From positions 186,001 through 250,000 of the forward strand of contig NZ_JANUXW010000003.1 of the NCBI RefSeq assembly GCF_024834045.1: DNA of 64,000 bases, in the 5' to 3' direction. A program made the position numbers and the translations under genes. Below are positions 54,904 to 63,479 of this stretch, in pieces; the first letter of the stretch is position 1, and each line of letters begins with the position of its first letter. The stretch comes from Neisseria montereyensis (lineage in GTDB: Bacteria; Pseudomonadota; Gammaproteobacteria; Burkholderiales; Neisseriaceae). The notes under the pieces are model-generated. The model saw only the letters and a list, made by a program, of their open reading frames with translations. It had not been told where the DNA came from and did not search any database.

Positions 54904-55525
54904 CAATGACATTTGATTAAAATAGGCCGTTTGAAATCTTTTTAAATATTTTTTCAGACGGCTTGATGTTTTCAAAAAAATGGCGGCAGCCTGATTTTAA
55001 AAGAGTTTCCCGCATTATTCACAAAAGCTGTGGATAAATTTGTGGATAGTCTGTGAAATTGTCGTATTTGCCCCGATAAATCAGGCCTTGCACACAATTG
55101 CCCAAAAATTAAGCCAATTAATAAATTTTATATTTATCAAAAAGTTACATAGTATTTCATCTTGTCAAGTATCTTCATGGCTATTTTGGTAAATCAATTG
55201 TGACGCCATGTGGATAAATATTTGACCACTTGACAAAGCCGCTGGAAATAATAACCCTGTCAAGCCAAGTATTTATCATAACGAATCTTAAATATTGCTT
55301 TCAGACGGGCTAATATCTTACCCGATAATATCTTAATTTATTACCATTCGGAATGATGTATCTGAAAGCGTATTGACATGATTTTTTTCTTTTTCAGAAT
55401 CCGTAAACATGAGCCGGATTTTATTTGATAATATCATTTTGGCATTAAAGATGAGGCGCTTGGTTATTCGAGCTGTTTGGCGATAGAATACCCATATATA
55501 ACCCCACACACTAAGGATAAGTTTC
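54904..55525. other. AT-rich intergenic region with DnaA boxes
   Basis: About 620 bases without a gene. It contains a degenerate DUS pair after potE (AGGCCGTTTGAAA / TTTTCAGACGGCTT near 54924-54964), four DnaA-box-like 9-mers (next entry), and CTTGTCAAG-like repeats (CTTGTCAAG, CTTGACAAAG, CTGTCAAGC). Promoter elements for ygfZ are not distinct. Confidence 0.6.
55015..55217. promoter_or_regulatory. Cluster of DnaA-box-like sites
   Basis: TTATTCACA at 55015-55023 (+), TGTGGATAA at 55029-55037 (-), TGTGGATAG at 55041-55049 (- with one mismatch to TTATNCACA) and TGTGGATAA at 55209-55217 (-). Three lie within 35 bases. The dif site 21 kb away argues against this being the chromosomal origin. Confidence 0.6.
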
Positions 55526-56389
55526 ATGCAGACCCGTTTACCTTTTTTCGGTATTGTGCGCGTATCCGGAGACGACCGCGCCACTTTCCTACACGGACAG
55601 CTTTCCAACGATATTAACAATCTACCGCCTAACCAAGCCTGCTATGCCACTTATAACACGCCCAAAGGCCGCGTAATCGCCAATATGGTGGTGCTCAACC
55701 GTGGTGAAGATTTATTATTGGCGATGGCTGCCGATTTGGTGGAAACCGTTGTGAAACGTTTGCGGATGTTCGTATTGCGTGCCAAAGCGGTTTTTGAACC
55801 GTTGCCGGGCTATGCCGCTGCAGGCAGCTTACCGGATGATATACCGCCCCACGCTGCCGAAGCACCTTCGCTGGCGTTTCCCGCTACCGAAGAAAACGGT
55901 GTCTGGCAGATTGCCCTGCCCCATCAAGGCCGTCTGAATATTGGTGCCGAAGAGAATCTGCCCGCATACGATAAAGGTGTGGAAAACCTTTGGAATGTAC
56001 ACGAAATCACCAGCGGCTATCCGTGGATTAGCGCCGCAACCACGGAAACCTGCGTCGCCCAAATGCTCAACCAACACACTATCGGCGGCGTACACTTCAA
56101 AAAAGGCTGTTATCCCGGCCAAGAAATCATTGCACGGGCGCAATACCGCGGACAGGTAAAACGCGGCTTGGCGGTATTATCGGGCACGGCATTGGAAGCA
56201 GCCGGAGCGGCGGTAATGCACAATGATGAAGATGTCGGTTTATTTATTAATAGTGCGCTTACCGAAACCGGCAGCATCAGTTTGGTGGTGATCAAGTTCT
56301 CAGCCGCCGATATCGACCTCACCGATTCAGACGGCCATATCTTGAAACAAGAACGGCTGTTTTTCCAACCGGAAGCCAAAGCATCATAA
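55526..56389 (+). CDS. ygfZ: YgfZ/CAF17-type folate-binding protein
   Basis: 287 residues. GcvT-like fold with the signature KKGCYPGQEIIARAQYRGQVKRGL (near residues 192-215). The N-terminus RVSGDDRATFLHGQLSNDIN and YNTPKGRVIANMVV are typical. YgfZ helps repair or load Fe-S clusters in a tetrahydrofolate-dependent manner. AAGGATAAG precedes the ATG. Start MQTRLPFFGIVRV is convincing. Confidence 0.92.
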   Translation: MQTRLPFFGIVRVSGDDRATFLHGQLSNDINNLPPNQACYATYNTPKGRVIANMVVLNRGEDLLLAMAADLVETVVKRLRMFVLRAKAVFEPLPGYAAAGSLPDDIPPHAAEAPSLAFPATEENGVWQIALPHQGRLNIGAEENLPAYDKGVENLWNVHEITSGYPWISAATTETCVAQMLNQHTIGGVHFKKGCYPGQEIIARAQYRGQVKRGLAVLSGTALEAAGAAVMHNDEDVGLFINSALTETGSISLVVIKFSAADIDLTDSDGHILKQERLFFQPEAKAS

Positions 56390-56398
56390 TAAAAATAA

Positions 56399-56434
56399 GC
56401 ATTCTGTTTCAGACGGCCGTCTGAAACAGAATGC
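56399..56434. repeat. 36-bp perfect palindrome of two abutted DUS
   Basis: GCATTCTGTTTCAGACGGCC and its reverse complement share the central GGCC, giving a 36-base perfect palindrome, immediately after ygfZ. A likely terminator. Confidence 0.85.
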
Positions 56435-56537
56435 GCTTATCATTATAAAAAAGAATTGGGGATTTATCCCATTATACTTAAACAATATTCGCCCTTTTGC
56501 CGTTAACCACATCAACCGGATATGTGCACAAACCATT

Positions 56538-57098
56538 ATGCTTAAAATGAGAATCCGCACCGACAGTGCCAAATTTACCAAATTTTTATTGAACATCTGG
56601 CCGCCGTTATTTTTCAGCGGCATCCATATTACCGAGCTTTCCGATGATTTCCGACACATGAAAGCCACCCTCAAAGACTGGGCCAGCACACGCAACGTTC
56701 ACGGTGCCCAATTCGGCGGCAGCCTGTTTGCGCTAACCGATGCCTCTTATTCCGCCATGCTCAACGGCATGATAGGCAAACGTTATTATGTTTGGGATAA
56801 ATCCGCCCATATCGACTTTATCAAGCCCGGCCGCGGCGCAGTATTTATTGAGTGCAATATTACCGATGAAATGCTGGAGGATATTTACGAACACACCAAA
56901 AACGGCGAGAAATACCTGCCCGAAATGCCTGTCCGTATTTTCGACAAACAAGGCGAAACCGTTGCCATTGCCAAACGGACACTTTATATCCGTCTCAAAC
57001 CGACGTTCAGACCCAACCCACCGGCCTCTGAAAAAATAGAAGCAAATAACGGCGAAGCAAATAAATCAAAAAAACATACCGATAATACGGCGGTTTAA
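56538..57098 (+). CDS. DUF4442 hotdog-like protein
   Basis: 186 residues. The first 145 or so form a hotdog/thioesterase-like DUF4442 domain: LNIWPPLFFSGIHITELSDDFRHM, STRNVHGAQFGGSLFALTDA, HIDFIKPGRGAVFIECNITDEML. A hydrophilic tail rich in Lys/Asn (about 160-186) follows. Function likely acyl thioesterase, unproven. It has a weak ribosome-binding site. Confidence 0.85.
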   Translation: MLKMRIRTDSAKFTKFLLNIWPPLFFSGIHITELSDDFRHMKATLKDWASTRNVHGAQFGGSLFALTDASYSAMLNGMIGKRYYVWDKSAHIDFIKPGRGAVFIECNITDEMLEDIYEHTKNGEKYLPEMPVRIFDKQGETVAIAKRTLYIRLKPTFRPNPPASEKIEANNGEANKSKKHTDNTAV

Positions 57099-57248
57099 AT
57101 AAGCCGCCTATCCGATTTTTCAGACGGCCATAGGTTTGGAACACTATCGACCATTATTTATACCGACATCTTTTTTTACATGGCTTGTAAAGAGTTATTG
57201 CGCACGGTTATGATGGCAACGTGTTTTTAATACAGGCCGTCTGAAAAA

Positions 57249-58274
57249 ATGAAACAAGCGTTTATTCTCAGTGATTGCGAACCGCCCGTATGCGAAGAAA
57301 AGCCTTACGCACTGCTCACGGCCAATGTTACCAAAGGCCACCACTTTATCGCCCAAACCGAACAACGCCAGCATGCTTTTAATACCCATGTTAATCCGCA
57401 AAATCAAAACGTTTACCGCTTCGGTTTGGAAATGTTCAGAAAGCCTTATCATGGTCAGGCCAATAGCGTGAATATTGAAAACAATTTAGAGGTCAACAAT
57501 CTCTATACGCTTTCCTTTGTCGAAGGCAACGGCGGTAATCAATATAATCTGGAAAACTGGTTCAGCCGTTATGAAAGCGGCTATGAAGATGCCTGCAATA
57601 TGCTGAAAACCATCCGCAGCGGCAAGCAGAAAGTCCCCCAAGCCTTATGGCGGATTTTGCAACTGAAAATGCTCGGCATTTTCCGCAACCCCTATAACCA
57701 CAACAGCCTGTTCGCCAATCATTTGCATAAAGCCATATGGCGGCAACTACCGCATATCAGCACTGAGTTTGTGACGCTGATTGCCGCCCGCCCACACGAA
57801 CGTGTCGCACGGATACTGCAAAATTTTGCTTTTTCCCCCGACGGCTACACCCGCTGGCTGGCCAATCTTTACGGCATGCTCAGCGACGGAGTGATGCAGC
57901 CTTCGGTATTCGAACGCTTGTTTGCCGCCGTGTTTGCCGATCCCGACAGTGTAAAAATCGAATTATTCCGTTACAGCGAAGAATCGGACTGCTGTTTTTT
58001 TGCCGATACCGGCTTTTGCGTACAATCGTCTAAAGAATTATCCAGTGTCGGCATCAGCATTTCCGCCGATATGTTTGCCATTGTCCATATTCAAAACCGC
58101 TATTGGTCGGCGATTAAAAATCATTTTGCCGAACACGTTAGCAAGCGGGCGGAAATGGATGTGACGGTATTCGACAATAATCAACAGCAACGGATAACCT
58201 ACAACCGACTTTGCGTCCGCGAAGCACGCGAAGCGGTATTCGGCAAGAGTAACCGGCGGGAAGATTATTTTTGA
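57249..58274 (+). CDS. Uncharacterised protein with HHF motif near the N-terminus
   Basis: 341 residues. No signal peptide or membrane segments. Near residues 25-40 it has TKGHHFIAQTEQRQHAFNTH, faintly like the HxxP/Q start of DUF4238-type proteins. The middle has MLGIFRNPYNHNSLFANHL and HERVARILQNFAF; the end is CVREAREAVFGKSNRREDYF. I recognise no family or operon partner. A terminator follows. Codon use resembles neighbours. Confidence 0.65.
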   Translation: MKQAFILSDCEPPVCEEKPYALLTANVTKGHHFIAQTEQRQHAFNTHVNPQNQNVYRFGLEMFRKPYHGQANSVNIENNLEVNNLYTLSFVEGNGGNQYNLENWFSRYESGYEDACNMLKTIRSGKQKVPQALWRILQLKMLGIFRNPYNHNSLFANHLHKAIWRQLPHISTEFVTLIAARPHERVARILQNFAFSPDGYTRWLANLYGMLSDGVMQPSVFERLFAAVFADPDSVKIELFRYSEESDCCFFADTGFCVQSSKELSSVGISISADMFAIVHIQNRYWSAIKNHFAEHVSKRAEMDVTVFDNNQQQRITYNRLCVREAREAVFGKSNRREDYF

Positions 58275-58297
58275 TAATAGACTGAGCAATATAAAAT

Positions 58298-58325
58298 CCC
58301 CGGCATGTATTGTCGGGGTTTTTTG
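58298..58325 (+). terminator. Intrinsic terminator after the 341-residue gene
   Basis: CCCCG at 58298-58302 and CGGGG at 58314-58318, then TTTTTTTG. Confidence 0.75.
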
Positions 58326-58877
58326 TTGTTTATCGGTATTGTTTAGTTCAATCCCTTTTAAGCCGTCTGAAAAATATGGTTTTTATGGTAATGAAAAGTT
58401 AAAAAATACATCAATATATTCAATTTAAGTAAATTAAACACATATAAAATCAAACTGTTTTTTATTGAATAAGGCAGTTGGGAAAATTTCATAGCTACTA
58501 TGCAGATATTGACGCATACCAATTACCACGGCAGCTTGGTAAAACCAATATGTTTAGGCGTTAATTTTATTGATAAATATCAAACAATCTTCATTATTTT
58601 TAAAAAAAATGAATAATACGATTGCATTTTATATTTTAATCAAGATATTTAATAAATTGATTTTAATTAATAAATATAGATTTTTTTAAAAATTAAATTA
58701 CGATAACAATAATCATATATAGTAATATTTCCAACTTGGATTGAATATGGATTTAAAAGGGATTAAGATAAAAAATAAATAAGAAAAAATATCAATATTA
58801 ATTGCATTTAGAGTGAGAATGCCTGTTTCCACCTTGTTTTTAATTTAAATTAATCAACATAAAAAAGGTTAAATACC
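58326..58877. other. Long AT-rich leader region upstream of feoA
   Basis: About 550 bases, very AT-rich, no gene. It contains a single DUS (near 58361-58373) and a candidate Fur box (58702-58720). AAAAAAGGTTAAATACC just before 58878 is the feoA ribosome-binding site. Confidence 0.6.
58702..58720 (+). promoter_or_regulatory. Candidate Fur box upstream of feoAB
   Basis: GATAACAATAATCATATAT matches the 19-bp Fur consensus GATAATGATAATCATTATC at 13 of 19 positions, with the GATAA/ATAATCAT core. It lies about 160 bases before feoA, in line with iron repression of ferrous uptake. In an AT-rich region a chance match cannot be excluded. Confidence 0.45.
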
Positions 58878-59156
58878 ATGTCTGCCATTCCTCTATCAAA
58901 TCTTCATAAAGGTGCTTCCGCCTATATCGAATCTATTCAGGAAAACCCTGAGTTCGGCGAACTTGATTTCTTGGTTACACGCCGTCTGAGCGATTTAGGT
59001 TTTTCTAACGGTATGTCTTTAAAGGTAATGGCTGTCGGCGGCTTGGGTAAAGGGCCGTTTGCCGTACGTTTGGGCAACCAATCCCAATTTGCCTTGCGCG
59101 AGCCCGAAGCTTCCAAAATCATGTGTCGGTTGACGCAAGAAACCCAGCAACAATAA
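58878..59156 (+). CDS. feoA: Ferrous iron transport protein A
   Basis: 92-residue SH3-like protein that supports FeoB. ELDFLVTRRLSDLGFSNGMSLKVMAVGGLGKGPFAVRLGNQSQFALREPEASKIM fits the family (GLGKGP loop). Small soluble cytoplasmic partner. feoB follows with about 126 bases and a DUS-containing spacer between; both read in one direction. Confidence 0.93.
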   Translation: MSAIPLSNLHKGASAYIESIQENPEFGELDFLVTRRLSDLGFSNGMSLKVMAVGGLGKGPFAVRLGNQSQFALREPEASKIMCRLTQETQQQ

Positions 59157-59282
59157 ATATTTTATTTTTAAGTGATTTTTAATTTTAAGTTTCAGACGGC
59201 TTTATAACTCCGTCTGGAAGATTTATTGTTTTCAAACAGATATCAAAAAATATTTAGTTTTTAGTTTTAGGAGAGGAACCCA

Positions 59283-61160
59283 ATGAGTGCCGAAGCAGTA
59301 TCTTTAAGTTATTTTGCGCTAATTGGTGCGCCAAACTGCGGTAAAACCGTATTATTTAACGGCCTAACCGGCGCACACGCCAAAGTCGCCAACTATCCCG
59401 GTGTGACCGTCGACCGCCGTGAAGGGGTGTTTGTCGACGACAAATCCATTCATATTATCGACTTGCCCGGCACATACAGCCTGCGCACCACCAGCTTGGA
59501 TGAAGCCGTTGTGCGCAATGTGGTTTTGGGTAAACTCGGCCAACAACCCGATGCGATTATCGCCGTAGCCGATGCCACCAACCTGCGGATGACGCTGCGC
59601 ATGATGTTGGAATTGAAAACGCTCGGCCTGCCGATGGCAATTTCATTGAACATGAGCGATGTGGCTCGCGCACGCGGTTTGAAAATCGACGCTCAAAAAT
59701 TAAGCGAACTTTTAGGCGTGCCCGTTTTGGAAACCGTTGCCGTTAGCAAAGACGGTATTCATGCCGTTCGTGAAGCGGTTGCCAAATTACCGCGCCGTTT
59801 GGAAAAACCGATTAATCCGGAAGAAGTCGAACAGGTATTAAACAATTTGGACAGTAACCAACTGTATGAACAAGTAGAAGATATCCTGCATCAGGTGGTG
59901 CGTACGGAAATGCACATGCCCAACTGGCACCGTCGCTTAGATGCGGTTGTACTGCATCCGGTATGGGGTTTTGCCATCTTATTGGTGATTCTGCTGCTGG
60001 TGTTCCAAGCGGTTTATTCTTGGTCGGAACCGCTGATGGATATGATTGAGGGCGGGTTCGGCTCGCTCGGAGAATGGGTCGCAACAGTCATGCCGGAAGG
60101 CATTCTGCGGGATATGATTGTTGAAGGTGTGATTGCCGGTTTGGGTAGTGTGTTGGTGTTCTTACCGCAGATTGCCATTTTGTTTGCATTTATTCTGCTA
60201 TTGGAAGATTCCGGTTATCTGCCCCGCGCGGCGTTTCTTTTGGACAATATGATGTCGAAAAGCGGTTTATCCGGTAGATCGTTCATTCCCCTACTTTCCA
60301 GCTTTGCCTGCGCCGTTCCGGCGGTAATGTCGGCACGAACCATTCAAGACCCGCGCGAACGCTTGGTCACTATTATGATTGCGCCGATGTTGACCTGTTC
60401 CGCCCGCCTACCGATTTATGCCCTGATTATTGCGGCGGTGATTCCGTCCCAAACGGTATGGGGTGTGTTCAACCTGCAAGGTTTAACCTTATTCGGTTTA
60501 TATGTGGCCGGTATCGCTTCTGCCGCACTCACTGCTTATGCGATGAAATTGATTGCACGCGGCAAAGGCAGTATTCAGCAATTCCCGCTATTAATGGAAT
60601 TGCCGACTTACCGTATGCCTAACTTCAAACACATTATGATCAGTTTATGGGATCGGGTGAAAGCGTTCTTAAAACGTGCCGGTACTATTATTTTTGCGTT
60701 AACTGTTGTATTGTGGGCGTTAGTAAGCTTCCCTGCCGCACCCGAAGGCGCCACCGGAGCCGCTATTGATTATAGTTTTGCCGGTATTATCGGTCATTAT
60801 CTCGAACCCATATTCGCACCTATCGGCTTTACTTGGCAGATGTGTATCGCCATGATTCCGGGTATCGCCGCGCGCGAAGTGGTGGTGGCTGCATTGGGTA
60901 CGGTTTATGCCGTAGGTGCCGGATCGGAAGATGCCGTACAAAATGCGTTGATTCCGATTGTTCATAGTAATTGGGGGTTGCCGACAGCATTCGCCTTCCT
61001 AGCTTGGTATATCTATGCGCCGATGTGTATGGCCACGATAGCTGTGATCAAACGTGAAACCAAATCCAGTGCACAAACGGTGATGATTACGATGTATCTG
61101 TTTGCGTTGGCTTATCTGTTTGCATTTATTGTGTATCAAGTAACATCGAGGATATTCTAA
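59283..61160 (+). CDS. feoB: Ferrous iron transporter FeoB
   Basis: 625-residue membrane protein with an N-terminal G domain: G1 GAPNCGKT (15-22), G3 region DLPGTYSL, G4 NMSD. The membrane part has two Gate/core repeats, e.g. LLEDSGYLPRAAFLLDNMMSKSGLSGRSFIPLLSSFACAVP and AMIPGIAAREVVVAALGT. It drives uptake of Fe2+. Shorter than the E. coli form, as in other Neisseria-like FeoB. A Cys-rich small gene overlaps its stop. Confidence 0.95.
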   Translation: MSAEAVSLSYFALIGAPNCGKTVLFNGLTGAHAKVANYPGVTVDRREGVFVDDKSIHIIDLPGTYSLRTTSLDEAVVRNVVLGKLGQQPDAIIAVADATNLRMTLRMMLELKTLGLPMAISLNMSDVARARGLKIDAQKLSELLGVPVLETVAVSKDGIHAVREAVAKLPRRLEKPINPEEVEQVLNNLDSNQLYEQVEDILHQVVRTEMHMPNWHRRLDAVVLHPVWGFAILLVILLLVFQAVYSWSEPLMDMIEGGFGSLGEWVATVMPEGILRDMIVEGVIAGLGSVLVFLPQIAILFAFILLLEDSGYLPRAAFLLDNMMSKSGLSGRSFIPLLSSFACAVPAVMSARTIQDPRERLVTIMIAPMLTCSARLPIYALIIAAVIPSQTVWGVFNLQGLTLFGLYVAGIASAALTAYAMKLIARGKGSIQQFPLLMELPTYRMPNFKHIMISLWDRVKAFLKRAGTIIFALTVVLWALVSFPAAPEGATGAAIDYSFAGIIGHYLEPIFAPIGFTWQMCIAMIPGIAAREVVVAALGTVYAVGAGSEDAVQNALIPIVHSNWGLPTAFAFLAWYIYAPMCMATIAVIKRETKSSAQTVMITMYLFALAYLFAFIVYQVTSRIF

Positions 61161-61312
61161 TGGTACAATATATTATTGTCGGCATTATTGTTGCCGCATG
61201 CGCATGGTATGTATTGCGTAGATATGTATTCAAACCGAAAAACGCAGCTTCCGCCGCCTGTGAGGGTTGCGACCGCTGCGGCGGAGGCGGTAAAAGCAGC
61301 TGCTGCCATTAA
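61160..61312 (+). CDS. FeoB-associated Cys-rich membrane protein
   Basis: 50 residues. The ATG overlaps the feoB stop (TAATG). One membrane helix (about 4-22: YIIVGIIVAACAWYVLRRY) is followed by a Cys-rich end: ACEGCDRCGGGGKSSCCH, with Cys34, 37, 40, 48 and 49. This is the family known as FeoB-associated Cys-rich membrane proteins, thought to be involved in iron handling. It completes a feoA-feoB-small operon. A DUS terminator follows about 45 bases on. Confidence 0.85.
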   Translation: MVQYIIVGIIVAACAWYVLRRYVFKPKNAASAACEGCDRCGGGGKSSCCH

Positions 61313-61360
61313 CCTTGAAAGGTCAAAACAGCAGTATTGACTGCTCCGTATATGAAACAG

Positions 61361-61388
61361 GCCGTCTGAATATTTTCAGACGGCTTTT
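61361..61388 (+). terminator. Inverted DUS terminator after the feo operon
   Basis: GCCGTCTGAA at 61361-61370 and TTCAGACGGC at 61375-61384, then TTTTT. Confidence 0.8.
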
Positions 61389-61479
61389 TATATTGGATTA
61401 TTTTAGAAAAAATTTTGAAAAATTTAAACGGCTGCTTTATTTATTATCAAAAAAAGCAGCCGTCTGAAATCTCAGCCTT

Positions 61480-62130
61480 TTAGCGTAATTCGCGGATATT
61501 GCGCCAGCCATCGTTGGTTTTCACCATCGTTGCGGTCATGGTGCGCGACATATCGGGATGATCCCAAGGCCTACCGCCTTTTTCGAGCATTTTTTCCGCC
61601 CATTTTTCAGCATCGACTTTAACTTCATAAGATACTTTGGAAATGGTTAAACCGTTAGAAGCTGTCGGCTCGGTAAACCAATTCACTTTCACGACTTTCT
61701 GCTTGCCGACACACATTAACGGTCTCATACGGCCGCGTCTGATTTGTTTTTTGCCTTTGTCGGTTAATTCATAAACGGCTACTTTCACGTCACCGCTGCC
61801 ATTTGGTGCGGCCATGGTTTCCGTTGTTCTTTTCCGATAGAAACCTTCGTCATCCAATACATCTATCTGATCAAGCACCTGCTTATTAACTCTTTTACCG
61901 TCTGCATTACGTTCGACAATTCTAATCTGCGGCGCACCAACTACCACGCGGTTATTGGTGATGCCGCTGTTTTGCACATTAAACGTTAACGGTACGCAGA
62001 TACGTTGTTGTTCTGCATAGCGGTTAATGGCTTTTTCAAAAGCACGATTACTCGCGCCGTTATTATCGGAACAAGCCGACAATAATAAAGCGGCGGAAAC
62101 GGCGGAAACAGTAAAAATCTGCTTAAACAT
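61480..62130 (-). CDS. Lipoprotein of unknown function
   Basis: 216 residues from ATG at 62130, chosen because GAGGAG lies just upstream and gives a proper signal: MFKQIFTVSAVSAALLLSACS with lipobox LLSAC (Cys20). The mature part has VPLTFNVQNSGITNNRVVVG and a C-terminal block YEVKVDAEKWAEKMLEKGG. No family is recognised with confidence. It is divergent from the ArsC-like gene. Confidence 0.78.
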   Translation of the reverse strand: MFKQIFTVSAVSAALLLSACSDNNGASNRAFEKAINRYAEQQRICVPLTFNVQNSGITNNRVVVGAPQIRIVERNADGKRVNKQVLDQIDVLDDEGFYRKRTTETMAAPNGSGDVKVAVYELTDKGKKQIRRGRMRPLMCVGKQKVVKVNWFTEPTASNGLTISKVSYEVKVDAEKWAEKMLEKGGRPWDHPDMSRTMTATMVKTNDGWRNIRELR

Positions 62131-62248
62131 TGCACACTCCTCAAGCATCCATACAAATGGGAACAGCATAGCGGTTTTTCCCGCGCATGACAAACCCTAT
62201 GTCCGCCCTTACAATAGAAGCCATCTGAAAAAAACAAACGGATTAATC

Positions 62249-62599
62249 ATGACTACCCTATACGGCATTACCAATTGTAATACAGTTAAAAAAGCCCGCA
62301 CATGGTTGGATGAAAACCATGTCGGCTATGAATTTGTCGATTTCAAAAAAAGCCCGCCTGATGAAGCCTTGATTAAGCGCTGGCTAAAAGATATTGATCT
62401 GGCTGTTTTACTCAATAAGCGCGGTACCACTTGGCGCAAACTCAATAGCGAGCAACAGGCTGCTGCCGAAACCGAAGAAGGTGCCATTCAACTGATGGTT
62501 GAAAATCCCAGTTTGATTAAGCGGCCGGTGTTAAACCATAACGGCCATTTCCAAGCCGGTTTTCAGACGGCCTCATATGAAGAAACATTCGGCAAATAA
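62249..62599 (+). CDS. ArsC/Spx-family (YffB-like) protein
   Basis: 116 residues. LYGITNCNTVKKARTWLDENHVGYEFVDFKKSPPDEALIKRWL is the ArsC-like thioredoxin-fold start with Cys10; LLNKRGTTWRKL follows, and SLIKRPVLNHNGHFQAGF is the conserved arginine loop region. Lacks the usual arsenate-reductase Arg trio in full, so more like YffB/Spx than a true ArsC. Activity unproven. A DUS encodes FQTA near the end. Confidence 0.88.
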   Translation: MTTLYGITNCNTVKKARTWLDENHVGYEFVDFKKSPPDEALIKRWLKDIDLAVLLNKRGTTWRKLNSEQQAAAETEEGAIQLMVENPSLIKRPVLNHNGHFQAGFQTASYEETFGK

Positions 62600-62603
62600 A
62601 GCC

Positions 62604-62632
62604 AAGCCCCCAGGTATTCTGAGGGCTTTTTT
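62604..62632 (+). terminator. Intrinsic terminator after the ArsC-like gene
   Basis: AAGCCC and GGGCTT around CCAGGTATTCTGA, then TTTTT. Confidence 0.7.
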
Positions 62633-62813
62633 AATTGTCTATATAATCATGAGTTCTATGCAAATAATGAATTATTATTTGCATTTAAAACCGAACACCC
62701 TAATTATATAGAAGAACTAATATAGGCAGGCATTGTTTGGGAAAATACTATTCCGAATAGTTGCCGCCACCATCTGTTTATTTTAAGTTTTTTCTAGAAA
62801 AGGAAACACCTTA

Positions 62814-63362
62814 ATGGCCCGTTTAACCGTACACACCGTCGAAACCGCCCCCGAAGCCGCCAAAGCGCGCGTGGAAGCCGCTTTAAAAACCAACGGCTTT
62901 TTGCCCAATCTGATTGGTGTGCTTGCCAACGCTCCGCAAGCATTGGCTTTTTACCAAGAAGTCGGCAAATTGAATGCCGCAACCAGCTTAACTGCCGGTG
63001 AAATAGAAGTGGTGCAAATTATTGCCGCTCAAACCAACCAATGCGGTTTTTGTAAAGCCGGCCATACCAAATTGGCTACTTTGAAAAAACTGCTTTCAGA
63101 GCAATCGATTAAAGCCAGCCGCGATGCAGATCCGAAAGAGTTTGATGATGCCAAATTGGCTGCGTTGGCAACTTTCACCTTGGCAGTAATGGCCAATAAA
63201 GGCGCAGTATCCGATGCCGAATTGAAAGCTTTCTTAGATGCCGGTTATAACCAACAACAATCTGTTGAAGTGGTGATGGGTGTGGCTTTGGCTACTTTGT
63301 GCAACTACACCAACAATCTGGCTCAAAGCGATATCAACCCCGAATTGAAAGACTACGCCTAA
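62814..63362 (+). CDS. Carboxymuconolactone decarboxylase/AhpD-like protein
   Basis: 182 residues. The AhpD motif is ERxxCGFCKAGH-like: TNQCGFCKAGHTKLATL with Cys77/Cys80 and His84. It is helical, beginning MARLTVHTVETAPEAAK and ending NNLAQSDINPELKDYA. Proteins of this family act in alkyl-peroxide defence or as decarboxylases; the two cysteines suggest peroxidase-like redox activity. A DUS terminator follows. Confidence 0.88.
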   Translation: MARLTVHTVETAPEAAKARVEAALKTNGFLPNLIGVLANAPQALAFYQEVGKLNAATSLTAGEIEVVQIIAAQTNQCGFCKAGHTKLATLKKLLSEQSIKASRDADPKEFDDAKLAALATFTLAVMANKGAVSDAELKAFLDAGYNQQQSVEVVMGVALATLCNYTNNLAQSDINPELKDYA

Positions 63363-63382
63363 TCAGCCGATATTGTTTGATA

Positions 63383-63413
63383 AGGCCGTCTGAAATCCAT
63401 ATTCAGACGGCCT
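63383..63413. terminator. Inverted DUS terminator after the AhpD-like gene
   Basis: AGGCCGTCTGAA at 63383-63394 and TTCAGACGGCCT at 63402-63413. Confidence 0.8.
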
Positions 63414-63479
63414 GTTTAAAAAACCATCTATTTGTTTTATTTTCCCCCGAATATTTGATGACACATACCGGAGAACCCC

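Noticed and set aside
55015-55217. DnaA-box cluster as the chromosomal origin oriC
   Set aside because: A near-perfect dif lies 21 kb away, the sampled skew does not flip at 55 kb, and dnaA, dnaN or rpmH are not adjacent.
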